A DNA stretch of 64,000 nucleotides from contig BGZK01000188.1 in the NCBI GenBank assembly GCA_005406025.1, positions 124,001 to 188,000 on the forward strand, given 5' to 3'. This DNA comes from Eumeta japonica (lineage: Eukaryota; Arthropoda; Insecta; Lepidoptera; Psychidae). Positions 1 through 10,829 of this stretch are shown here, piece by piece. Under the pieces are notes generated by a model, which worked only from the letters and a program-made list of their open reading frames with translations, was not told the DNA's origin and did no database searches. Within the stretch, counting starts at the first letter, position 1; every line of letters starts with the position of its first letter. The translations under genes were made by a program, and so were the position numbers.

Positions 1-675
1 CAAGTAAAAAAGCTCCAAAATTACAATCTTACAGTTTATAAGAAAAATGAAATCATGGGGCGGCTGTATTTAATTAACGATACAAACTTTTTGAAAATTC
101 ATATGATTTTAAAACAGTCAGATATGACAATTTTAGTTCATACAAGCCATGGATGCAAGTAGACATTCAACAATTACATGAGTTAATTAAATGAGTTGTA
201 TTGGTGAAATTCAGTGCAATAACTGTAAAATCAAATGAGAATACTTGAAACTTGAAAAATAACCGTACGTATTGGGCAAGTGTTAAGGTGAGTCTGGAAA
301 TTGTTGCTGTTGTTATGTGATTCTCCTAAACGATGAAATAATCACTGTCAGTATATTGCCCTATTAAGCACACATGCGTATAAAAAAATATATATTTTAA
401 AAATCCTACAAAAGACAAATATTTTTATTGACATTTTCAAATGTTCCCTCTTTTTTAAATGTCCTTCTTATAACTTTTAGGCAAAAGTAGCAATACTAAT
501 AAGAACATGAATGCGTGTTCGAATTGTATCGCGATGAGTACATTCAAAGTTCTAGTTTATTTCATTTATTTAAAATTCAATTACTACCGCATAGTGTGCC
601 AAAAATTTTTTTTCGAATTAATTATGATTACTTATATGGAGTCGGATATCTTCACGTTTTAATCATATTTTCTAA
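1..675. other. No gene recognised
   Basis: AT-rich DNA without a frame or repeat family I can support. It ends at the Helitron-like fragment at 676. Confidence 0.6.
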
Positions 676-760
676 CTAGCTGTCGCCAGCGACTTCGTTT
701 GTGTGATGATTATCAAACAATAGGTAACATTTTAAAAATACATGAAAGCTGTCTTTCATT
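676..760 (-). mobile_element. Helitron-like 3' end fragment
   Basis: CTAGCTGTCGCCAGCGACTT at 676-695 (the - strand ends in CTAG) is the 3' terminal pattern of the Lep1-like family, with CGCCAGCG forming the subterminal region. The rest of the element could not be followed. Confidence 0.4.
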
Positions 761-1516
761 TCTTCATTGTCTTTTGTCACCCGTAGAAAATTGATGCTGT
801 CATGTCATGGTTTTGTTTAAAGCCACATTATATAACAAGATTTTTTCCTTTTCACGAACTATTTTTATTAAAAAAAATAAGAAAATTATTTATAGTTGGA
901 CGTATTTTTTGTGTGGAACTAGCACTGTCAAAAAATCTAACGGTACGTAGGTGTACCTACCATTTGTTCAAATCTATTCAGTAGATACTTCAAAAGAAAC
1001 AGAGAGAAAATTTTGAATTTGCTTTTTGCCTAGCTCCTAAATAATGTAGCGTGATAAATTGTGTCCTAAGTTAAGCATTAGATTATTGCTTATAACACAA
1101 AAAGTTTCGTTAAAATGGCTCCGCTAGTTTTTAAGTGATGCTTGAACATAAAAATAGACAAATATAATGACAAACAAACAGCTCTTTTAGGGACTATATT
1201 ATGTACACAATACATACCACTTCCTTTTAAAAAAATATGTACTCATTTAGCTTCCTTATTATGTTTATTCCATGTGTAGATTATAACTTTAGTAGTAACG
1301 TGAACTATTTATTTAAACAATTTTTTACATGATGTAACTTTTAGTTATTATGCAAGATTTCTATGAGTGAAGTCGGATAAAAAAGGTTTTATTTCTGACT
1401 ACTATTAATAAATAAACAATTTTAAGACAGTAAGTTCTTCTCTATACTTGACAAGTGTCATATTTAATCCCTGTAGCATTATTTTGCTAATTTAAGTGAG
1501 CAAATCTTTTTTGAAT
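761..1516. other. No gene recognised
   Basis: AT-rich. A 60-codon frame at 802-984 has no recognisable motif and is not supported as a gene. Confidence 0.6.
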
Positions 1517-1905
1517 AGCATGGTTAGATCATACATCTTTTCGCAAATATTCATAATCTGCTTTTTTTAGAACAACTTTGCCAAAGTAACTATGACAAAA
1601 ATATATAAGTAAAAATATATTTATAAATAATACAGACATAACTCCAATGCTCGGCCAGACTGTAAGGGTCGTGGCGCAATGCTACGAACTCTTATCAGTG
1701 CAAGTTCGCGAATGATCGCGGGTGTGTGAAGTGGATCACTGGTTGGTCAGTGATCCGCTCCGCTTCGTACATGGTTGGACACATAGCCCCCTCCGGCTGC
1801 GGCGCGGTACCTACGCGTTAGCTGCTTTAAAGCATTGGCAAGTGTTTTATAAAGAGAATATATAATAAATATTTTTGAAAAGATGCATGATAAAAGCCGT
1901 TCTGA
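1517..1905. mobile_element. Diverged copy of the 15-kb TIR element
   Basis: ATCTTTTCGCAAATATTC at 1537 and the inverse GAAAAGATGCATGATAAAA at about 1876 match the ends of 15041-15430. The internal TGCTCGGCCAGACTG (1648) is the inverse of CAGTCTGGCCGAGCA in that copy. Ends are eroded, so boundaries are approximate. Confidence 0.55.
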
Positions 1906-3564
1906 ATGTGTATATGGAATTGAAAAAAGATAAAATTTTGCTTATCAAATTTACCTTAGGTGCCTTATATGGAAAAATGAGATAAAAAAATGTGCGGTCA
2001 GTGAACCTCCGATAGGAACAAACTTTTTTTTTCCAATATAAATAATGCAAACGAAAGAATAAAGTTAAAAAGTTTCATTTAATATTTTAGGAAAATATTC
2101 ATTTATTAAAAATTAGATATAAAGCATTAAATTATAATACTTAATTAGTAAAAAAAATCCTAAATAGTAAATTTCAAGAAAGAAAGAGAGAGAGAGAATC
2201 CGCATGGAAGAGCCATTACGCCTTTTTGTTACGTTATGATTTCTACCAGACAATTCCGCGCCGCGGGCACTGCAGGCCGCGTTAGGGAACTTCGTTCAAA
2301 AAATTAAATTTTTAGGCTTTGCTTTATATAACGCCATTTTGTAGAATTTTAACTTATTTTAAATTGTTGCTATGTTATTGGCTCTCAAGAACAAATGATA
2401 TGACATATACTACAGATACTTACACTTCACTTCTCAAATAGAATATGTAATTGAATTTGACAATTACGTAGTTATATTTGTATCCAAAATATTTGTAGTT
2501 GGAAATGAACACAAGCAATTTTTTTTATATGTATACATACTATAGTTGCCTGGTAAACCTTCTTCTACTTTCCTGTTATGTAGCAAGCCTTTATAGTATA
2601 CGCCCGCATTTTTACATACGTAGAATGAATTCCTTCATCAGATTTAAACATGTTTATATTAGTAGTAGCTATAGCATTGCGGCTCCCGTGATGGTTCTCG
2701 CGCCACCTGCAGTGTGTCTCCGGTCACACTCTCGCTTCTGATTTGTTCCAGTCTCGTTTCGTTTTTAAATAAAGTCAACAAAAACGTTCTTAATAATTCC
2801 TCCAAACCCCAAATGACAAACTAAATTAATAAGAGAAAATAAAAATATTAGCGAAATCTCTCAAATTATAATGTTTTACAACAATTTACATTGAACTTTT
2901 CCACATGGATCTATAAAAATAATGTAGCCTATATCATTTTCCTTGGATTAAACTATCTTATTACCAATTTAATTGAAATCATTAAATTACAAAGGTACTT
3001 ATTAATCTCATAGAACACAAACAAGCAATCATAAGGCACTCGAAATACTAGCTCTGTTATTAAGATAAAGTTCTGCAAATTTCAAAGAAATTAATTAACT
3101 ATAAGGGTTTTTAGTGTTTCTCATGGAACCCTAAACTGTCTATTCTGTATAGTTCACTGGCCGCCAGCCATTACCGTACTACATTTTATTGGAAGCGGTT
3201 AAACAATAAGAGTTCTTAGTGATTCTCACATAATCAAAAAAATGTGTCCAAATATCCTGATTTCGGTTCTGTTGCCGATATCAATCCCGGTCCACCTTTC
3301 CTACCTTTCCTAGAATCCTAAATATTCCTCGGATAAAAATACTCCAGATATAGTCCCGTAAGCTCCTCTACTTTTTAATGAAAGCCGTATCGTAATCAGT
3401 TCAACTTTTTCAAAGATATCCCAGACAAATAGAGAAACAGACAGAAAAGGGTTATTTTCTTTCACATAAACCTTACCCTAACAATTACGAACAGATCAAA
3501 AAAAGAATTAGCCAAATCGGACAAGACGTTTTTGATTTTTAGCGAGACTAACGAATAGCTATTG

Positions 3565-3568
<4 letters not shown>

Positions 3569-3627
<59 letters not shown>
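3569..3627. repeat. (TA)n microsatellite
   Basis: About 29 uninterrupted TA dinucleotides. Confidence 0.95.
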
Positions 3628-3629
<2 letters not shown>

Positions 3630-3701
3630 TGCAATTATAATTTTTTAAACTATGCATGTTAAGGAAATAGAAGGCTTTACTATAATATAATAATAATTAT
3701 T

Positions 3702-3769
3702 ATTATGATTACTATTATTATTAATAATTATCGATATAGATAATTAATAATAATAATAGTAATCATAAT
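3702..3769. repeat. AT-rich 31-bp inverted repeat
   Basis: The left arm 3702-3732 (ATTATGATTACTATTATTAT...) is inverted at 3739-3769 with one or two mismatches and a 6-nt loop GATATA. It follows the TA microsatellite closely. Could be cruciform-forming; not coding. Confidence 0.75.
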
Positions 3770-5249
3770 CGTAGTGGTGCAGGACAACATGTTTGCCATG
3801 AGATAACGAGAGATATGATGTTTTGCCTTTTATAGTCGATAATTAGATCTCTAGTTTACGAAATAAAAAGCCATATATTGGAGAGAAATCACAATATAAG
3901 TTATGCACAACCTGGCTGAAGACTATTTGCTGACCACGGTATGGTCTGACCACAGTAGTATTTCGTCATTATTAATATAGAGCAAGAGACTTGGATCATA
4001 AGTTATAATGTAACGTAATCGCAATTCATACTTGCCAAAATATTTTTCACTGTCGCAACACAATGCCCGGCGTGACGAGTCTTTTATTTCACAGACGGGG
4101 TAACAACGCACAATTTAAAATACAATTTATAATTCCGTGCGGTAGGTAGGTAAGTACGTGGGTGTAGGTAGCGTCATCGCCCTTCTGTGTCACGCCACGA
4201 CGACGGGCGGGCGGATGTTTCGGGAGATTACCGAGATAAATTCTATTCGGAACGGAGGCCGACTTCGCTCCGCCGTTAAATTCTGTATAATGATACGAAT
4301 TAATCAGGATAATCCTAAAATGCTTCGGTAGAATTGCCGAAATTATTTTTTTCCACTGTCTGTATATAATACGGGCGTTCTTTTTGAGTAACCTTGACAA
4401 GCGAATGTTCAAAACTGATTTGCGATTTGTATTATTAATTAATAATTCAGTAAGTTCGTATTGTTCGCGGATAAGATTTTTTTACTTTGCGAAGTTGATA
4501 GGAAAAAAGAGGCGTTTGAAGACGTAAAAGGGTACTCTCAAAAATTTGAAAAAAAGTTGCTGCGGATAAATTGCTATTCAACGCAAATAGGACCAATTTT
4601 GTAAAATTTTCTTTATTTAATGTAAATTTGGATATAAAACTAATATCAAATAACAATACATTAATTAAGAATTTAGTTGCGTTATTTACAATGTACTACG
4701 AAAATGATAACACTATGCTATTACAAATAGTGATAATGGGAATCGTTTAGGGATATTTTTTTGGAAACCGTTCTTTTTTTTTTTGGTTACATTAAAGATA
4801 TGCTGTATATCTCTGGGACAGGAGTTTAGTAAGTCTGAATTGTTTATGGCGATACTTTTTTTTTCTTTTCAAAATTAATGGAAAAAGGAGGTTATAATGT
4901 TTATACAGATAATATATATCTTAAATATATGTTAAAAAAAAGTTTTATAACAAAGCGCGTGATTACTTGAACGAAAAGGAATTTAGATTTGGCACTGACT
5001 AGTTGACTGTTTAGCACAGGTTGCTAAATGTGGTTTTATATTAAATGGCAATTTTAAGGAGGAAACGAGAATTAACAGCTAACAAAAGTTAATGCCCATT
5101 TTGCGTTTATTATCATGTATGCTATTAAAAAATGTAATATTTTTACCTGACTATGGCGAAGCCAAAAGTAGAGTTATGTATGTACGTATGTCTGTTCATC
5201 TATTCCTGCATATTAACTACGAAACTACTAATCATTTTCCAAGGAATCA

Positions 5250-5575
5250 TCCACCTCGCAACTCGCTATGGATGTTATAGTAGCACGCTTTGTATGGGAA
5301 AGTAACAAAAAAAAAATTTTTTTTTTATCTTGTATACAGCTAGCGCTAGTGGGGCACTACAACTTGCTGCAGGTGTTATAGTAATAGTGCTTAGTATGGA
5401 AAATGAAAAAGGATAAAAAAATATGATTTTTAATTTTTTTCTTGTAAATGTTGAGCACTAAATAATTATTTTCCATCCTTAAGCGATTATACAAGAAGAC
5501 AGTTTTCCGATATACATACAACCTTTTATGAGTAGCAGTGTTTGGTATGGAAAATTAAAAAACAATATTTTACTA
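5250..5575 (+). repeat. Degenerate tandem repeat
   Basis: Three diverged units share GTTATAGTA(A/G) and TTTGTATGGGA / TTAGTATGGAAAATG / TTTGGTATGGAAAATTA (about 5273, 5376, 5525), spaced about 100-150 bp. They begin after a 'ctatggcgaagcc..gtatgtctgttc' stretch. Noncoding. Confidence 0.4.
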
Positions 5576-6190
5576 ATATTTCGTTCATGTATGGCCAGCA
5601 ATAATTAAGCACTCAATTTATTAGTACCTAGTTAAACTTCGATCTATATTGTGCCCACCATGGAGTTTCATTCTTAATATGAAGCTAATATTATTTAAAT
5701 TTTTCGCTTATATTTTAAAGCACTAAATTGTATCTTTTGTCACTAAATAAACACTAAATGGATACTCAATTTTGAACAAGAGTTTTAATTATTCTGCTCA
5801 TTAGAAGTTCCTAAGCTTCACAAAGTATAATTGTCCGTGTAACCGCATATCTTTTCTTCTTATTTATATCATTGATATACAATACATTTTTTTTAATTTT
5901 TATCAGTAATTGACACACATAGTGCTCGTTCACGTTGACTCACGGGCGCGGTCGCGAAATATCAAACATATGACGTAATATCCGAGTGTTCACGTAGCAA
6001 ACGCGCATGCGGTCTAGGTAGCGGGCAAACTAGCGACAAACCCGCGCGGCGCGCTCGCGGCAATATCAAACGGATAAGATGTTTGTGTGTGTTCACGTCG
6101 AACAAGCGGCGGAGCGCGCGATTCACTCGCGACGTCAGGTTAGTTCAACCAGTTTGAACTTGTCGCTAGAAACGAAAGCACGTTTTTATC

Positions 6191-7987
6191 ATGTCATTCA
6201 ATTCAGAAGAGTTTGTAAGTGCCGTTCAGGCTAGAACTCCGATTTGGCAAAGTAAACATGTTCATCATATGAACAAAAACGTTCTTAATAAGCTATGGAA
6301 GGAAATTGCTGAATTGTTTCCTGATATGGAGGGTGAGTAAATAAAACATTGTCACATTTATTTAAACTTTTTACATAATGTATTTAATTAGGAATATTTA
6401 TGACAAGCAAAAGACAAAAGATACAAAACGTAACGTAAGTAACGACTACGTCTACGTATATATTAAACGATTGTTTTCCCAAAAATATTTCGTGAATTGA
6501 TTCCGAACTTGTTTAGCTCGATTTGATGGATTGTTGTTTCTTCCAGTTTGTCGCCGGTGTCGAGTTTGAGTTGTTCTGTTTTCACTATTGCAATTGGAAT
6601 CGTGACCATCTATATCAATTACAATATTATGCAATAAGCAAGCGGTTTTTATAATCAGGCGTCCATGTTTAACATCAGTTTCAATAGGTTTTAATAAAAC
6701 TCGCCATTTATTGCATAAAATTCCAAATGCACACTCCACTGTTTTCTTGCTCTTGACAATCTGTTATTAAAATTCTCTCTCTTGATTCAATGTTCTTTGT
6801 GGATATGGACGCATTAGATACTCTTTAAGAGGATAAGCTTCATCGGCTACTATAACATATGGAGCTGTAATGTTAGAATTGGGTAATGTTCTTGGTTCTG
6901 GAATATTAAAAGCACCTCTTTCGAGTAACCGGTTCAGAGACGAGGCGTTGAATGTCCGCCGTCGCTTTGCTTTCCTCTTCCTCCCACTTCAATAGTTATA
7001 AATCTTTTTTTCGCATCTGCCACAGATTGCAATACAATAGAGAAATAATGCTTGTAGTTATAATATGCCGATCCTGATTTTCTAGGTCGTTTAACTCTAC
7101 AATGTTTACCGTCCAAACTGCCAATGCAGTTTGGAAAGTTCCACATTCCTCAAAATCTAAAGAAACATTTTAAGGTGGTCCTCAGATGGCTGTGGCATGT
7201 GGACATTGCAGTTTTCCAAATTGCTTCACAGGTACTATAAACAATCTCAGTCGTTGTACTAACACCCAAACGAAAGCTATAAGCCAAGGTCGAAATCCCA
7301 ACCCAGTGGAGAGATATCTGAAACATATTAAAAATATATTATAAGTACAACTTAAATAACTAATATTTACACTATTATAGATACGGCATCAAAATTTACA
7401 ATATACGTTTTTTACAGAAAAGGCTTTAAGGAAAAATGGAAGAATATTCGGGACCAATTTATGAAAGAGTTTAAGAAAATTCCGGTTTCTCGTTCTAGTG
7501 ATGCAGGAACTGATGAAAATACTTCAATGTGGCCATATTTTCAAATGATGCTGTTCATAAAAGATGACGTTATCCCAGATTAAATGAAGGCAATTTGGAT
7601 GAACCTACTGATGGAAACAGTAATGATAATGAAAGGTCCCCAACTCCCCAGTCAATAGCTGGTTCATCTACAAGTACACAATATACGAGCACTAAACGTA
7701 AACAGGCACAAGATTTAAGACAGGAGTTTATGGAATTGGAGAAGAAAAAGTTGGACTTATTACAAATTAAACTGTCGCAGAGCACTGAAAGGCAAGAACC
7801 AGATTGCGAAGATCTGTTATTTTTCAAAAGTTTGTTGCCGTACATGAAAGAATTAGCTTCTATGCAAAAATTACGCACTAGAAACAAAATTACAGACGTT
7901 ATTATGAACGAGATGAATGCTGGTACGACTCAGGCTTATCATGGTTACAATACTTACGAATATAACACATCAAATTATGGAAATTAA
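6191..7987 (+). pseudogene. Harbinger-associated MADF/Myb-like protein (two exons, frameshifted)
   Basis: Exon 1 runs 6191-6332, starting MSFNSEEFVSAVQ and reaching LNKLWKEIAELFPDME. A GTGAGT donor at 6333 joins a TTTACAG acceptor ending at 7417. Exon 2 (7418-7987) has ALRKKW and WKNIRDQFMKEFKK, then MWPYFQMMLFIKDD, the tryptophan-spaced MADF/Myb-SANT DNA-binding fold. An acidic serine-rich linker follows, with a Lys/Glu-rich helix (about 7725-7790), ending at TAA 7985-7987. From family knowledge, this partner helps bring the transposase to the nucleus and the transposon ends. Two 1-nt frame breaks are visible: an A run near 7434 and one near 7570. The whole transposase exon 6452-7317 lies in this gene's intron. 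Confidence 0.75.
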
Positions 7988-8345
7988 ACTTTGTAATTAT
8001 GTATTCTGATTAAAAATTATAATTTACTATGAAAATTCTTATTTTTTTAACTCACCTTATAGTTACAAATAGTCTTTCTTCGGGCTTTATACTTTTATGG
8101 AAATGTGTGTCTTCTCTTGGAATCTCACTCCTTATCGAATCCAGTATGTAATCAAAACATTTGACAGTCATCCTGGTATACCCAAAAAATCTTGAAGGAT
8201 GTTCTCTCAATTTACTATATAAAGTATGAAATTCTCCATACCGTTCTCTTTCTTTATTAAGTTCGTGCACACCGATTCTTATATTTATCCCCATTTCCCA
8301 CTTTAGGTATGAATTTTCGGTTAGAAATAAAAGATCGGCGTTCAT
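6452..8345 (-). pseudogene. Harbinger transposase (two exons, frameshifted)
   Basis: First exon 8345 down to 8056, starting MNADLLFL. It encodes the N-terminal region (REHPSRFFGYTRM, FHKSIKPEERLFVTIR). A GTGAGT donor at 8055 joins a TTTCAG acceptor at 7318, restoring TIR-YLSTG in phase, so the intron (7318-8055) is well supported. Second exon 7317-6452 has the DDE domain: GSLDGKHCRV with the first Asp (about 7113), then YVIVADEAYPL with the second Asp (about 6850), then RKTVECAFGILCNKWRVL with the Glu (about 6735), and a final ACLLHN motif. Reading needs 1-nt frame changes near 7280, 6950, 6785 and 6747, plus an apparent TGA near 7150. The product would be a nuclear DDE transposase, but this copy cannot encode it as sequenced. 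Confidence 0.85.
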
Positions 8346-8683
8346 CTTTCAACCCCTGACAACCCGTCTCACTCACGCAAACGCCTGGCGGCCAATGACG
8401 CCAGTGTGGACATGAACTCGCCACGTCGCTCCGCGCCCGCACCCGCCACCGCGCCCGCGCGATCAACGTGAACGGAAGCTTACATGTAAATCGTTGATTT
8501 ACTAAGCGCGTATCAAATTTACATAATAATAGTAACATATGATGTATCTGAAGACTCTAAAAGCAACGGTAAAATAATCTTGTTATTAGTACAATAGGTG
8601 ACGAAATCGAATTAGTAGTTACAACATTATTGAATAACATACACGGTAACAGATATTTGATACTTTTATTTTCTACAATTTTT

Positions 8684-9808
8684 AATTTCCCGCTATGAAA
8701 ATCGAAAAATGTTCATAAATATACTGTTTTTAGTCGAATTTTCGGAAACCGAGTTGTCCTCGCATCTTGACCTTTTAAGGTCCCACGAATCCATTGCATG
8801 TGTGTGTACATGTGTTCCTGCGTGCGTTGCGCGCGCGCACGTGTTTGTGTCTGCATGTGTAATAACCTCTCATAACTTTTGAACGGATTACCGGATCGAA
8901 ATGCAATAAATTTACGGCTTTAGAAAATGATCTATTCAAATTAGCGTTTTAAACTTTGACCTAATTCTGCTAGGTAGATTTTGAGGAATCCCAAAAGTAA
9001 AGTTTTTAGGCAAATCTTTTTTTGATATAACTTTTAGACTATTCTACTGATCGATACCAAAATCCAATCAGTTCCTTTCCCTAATCAGTTTGCATTGATT
9101 GACGCAAATTACGTTGCTAAATTTAGAACCGGTTCCTTTTTCAAAAGATATTGTGGGGCCAAAATTTTAAAAAGTTGTTTTTATAGAATATTTTTTACAC
9201 TACTCCACCGATAAATTTTTCAATCTAACCTAGCTCTTCTAGTTAAAAAATGTCGGCCGTTGCAAACTGCATCAAAATCGCTGGCCTCGTTCGGGAGATG
9301 AGGTTTAACCAATAATAAAGAAAAAAAGGGTTTTTTCAAAATAAAATGGGAAATTTTGACGGATCGGTGTTTGATACTCGGTCATCTTCTTTTGTTGAAG
9401 AAACTGTATAGAGATAAAACAGATAAAATCCAACAACGTATTCGGATGGTGGTGTAGTTGAGAAACTACACCAAAAATGTATAAAAAAAGTGTATTATGT
9501 ACACAAACTTTTGAACTAGAAGAACTTAGAATATATTACAATTGTATTTTTGAGTTAGGAGAACTTGAAAAAATACTAAAATCGATCTTTTGGGATGATG
9601 AGCTTAATACTTTATTGGTACTTTTTGAACGCTTTGAGCTCGAAATAGTAACATGTTTCAGAAATGACCTGTAAGATGAACCATCTTTAAAATGTTTGAG
9701 TTTTTAGAGCTCAAAAACTCGTAGATAGTGTTTATAACTCAAAGAGCTCAAATACACAAAAATAGATGCGGGAAGTTTTAGGGATGGATTGCAGAGTTAA
9801 CCGTTCTT
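8684..9808 (+). repeat. CTTCCCGCTA-family repeat unit 1
   Basis: A noncoding unit starting TTTCCCGCTATGAAAATCG and ending GCGGGAAGTTTTAGGGATGG. It has a TG-rich tract at 8799-8864 and several 'aacttttgaacgg' type motifs. Unit 2 follows directly with the same order of motifs. The CCCGCTA/GCGGGAAG ends are inverted to each other, which suggests a nonautonomous DNA element. No coding potential is seen; a small frame at 9477-9674 lies wholly inside the repeat. Confidence 0.6.
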
Positions 9809-9810
9809 AA

Positions 9811-10822
9811 CTTCCCGCTAAGAAAATTAAAAATTTTCGAAAATCGGTAAGTTATTGGTTTTACCCCGTTTTTCGATAATCGAGTTTTCATTAGATCTCC
9901 ACGTTTTGAGGTCCTAGGAAGCTGTTCTGACGGTTCCCGCGAGGGTGTCACTACGTCTGTATGAATGTGTGCGTGTATGTGTGACTGGGTGTGTAAGCAG
10001 TAAATGTCTTATAACTTTCGAACGGCTTGACCGACTGGAACCAAACTTTAGCATTCCAAAGAGTTCTATTAAACTTAGATTTCCTTTGATTGAACCTATC
10101 TTTGATTGACCCCTTGATAACCAAACTTAGATTGAACCGACCCGGACCGGTAGATTCCAAGAAATCTCAAAAAAACTACGAAAAACATTTTATTCAAATT
10201 TGATTGTTTTGGAATAACTTTAAAACGGCTTCACCGATCGATTCCAAAAACTAATCAGCTCTTAACATCAAAAACCACGTCGATCGTTGTTTGACCGGAC
10301 AAAATCAATTAACTCCTTTATGAGATATCGTGAATGAAAAATATCGAAAAATTATTATTTTCAAAAAAAACTCCGTAATTTTTATATCATCAATTTTCGT
10401 TTACAAATTATTATGGGACTCGTAAAACTGCGTCGATTGCTGTTAACCTCGTAAATATTGGTTGATCTATTCAAAAATTATAGCAGATTGAAAATGAAAA
10501 AAGAATACAATTTCTTTAATTCGTTGAAGCAACATTATTATCGAATCATTTTAAAAGCATATTTTAAATATTACCTTACAAACCACTCGCAAAGTTTTGA
10601 AGACTGAGTTTTAAAATAGCAAAAATTTTCTGGAATGGCCTATAAGGTCAACTATTTATCGAATGTTTGAACTCGAAAAGCTTTAAACAAGCCTTTGCGG
10701 TTTGATACAACTTTTTGAGCTTAAGGAATTTTAAACTTAAGGTATTTTTGAACTTAAATAGTTAAAAAACACATCAATTAATATCATAGCGGGAAGTTTT
10801 AGGGATGGCCTACAGGGTAAGC
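9811..10822 (+). repeat. CTTCCCGCTA-family repeat unit 2
   Basis: Second tandem unit. CTTCCCGCTA (9811-9820) and TAGCGGGAAG (10787-10796) are perfect 10-bp inverted ends, followed by TTTTAGGGATGGCC as in unit 1. A TG-rich tract sits at the same relative place (9957-9993). Motifs shared with unit 1 include CGAGTTTTCATTAGATC and ACGTTTTGAGGTCC. The two units are diverged, so the duplication or paired insertion is old. Confidence 0.6.
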
Positions 10823-10829
10823 CGATTTC

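Larger units (their letters stand above)
1906..5249. other. AT-rich noncoding DNA with small GC patches
   Basis: Contains the TA microsatellite and AT inverted repeat listed above. A GC patch at 2255-2290 (CGCGCCGCGGGCACTGCAGG) resembles part of a lepidopteran dispersed repeat. A modest GC-rich patch runs 4060-4290. No coding motif seen. Confidence 0.5.
5922..8479. mobile_element. PIF/Harbinger-like DNA transposon, near full length
   Basis: About 2.56 kb with terminal inverted repeats. The left end GTGCTCGTTCACGTTGA (5922 on) pairs with the right end TCAACGTGAACGGAAGC (to 8479). Both share CGTTCACGTTGA followed after a short gap by CGGGCGCGGT. Flanks ATA (5919-5921) and TTA (8480-8482) would be an imperfect 3-bp target duplication, as expected for Harbinger. 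It holds two genes, a DDE transposase on the - strand and a MADF/Myb-like protein on the + strand. The two-gene set is standard for the superfamily. Both genes carry frameshifts, so this copy is probably inactive. Subterminal GTTCACGT motifs at about 5989 and 6092 may be transposase binding sites. Confidence 0.85.

Noticed and set aside
4089..4412. 107-codon - strand frame in a mild GC patch
   Set aside because: No domain, no splice signals and no codon pattern distinguishing it from chance.
7570..7887. 105-codon - strand frame
   Set aside because: Antisense shadow of the MADF exon 2.
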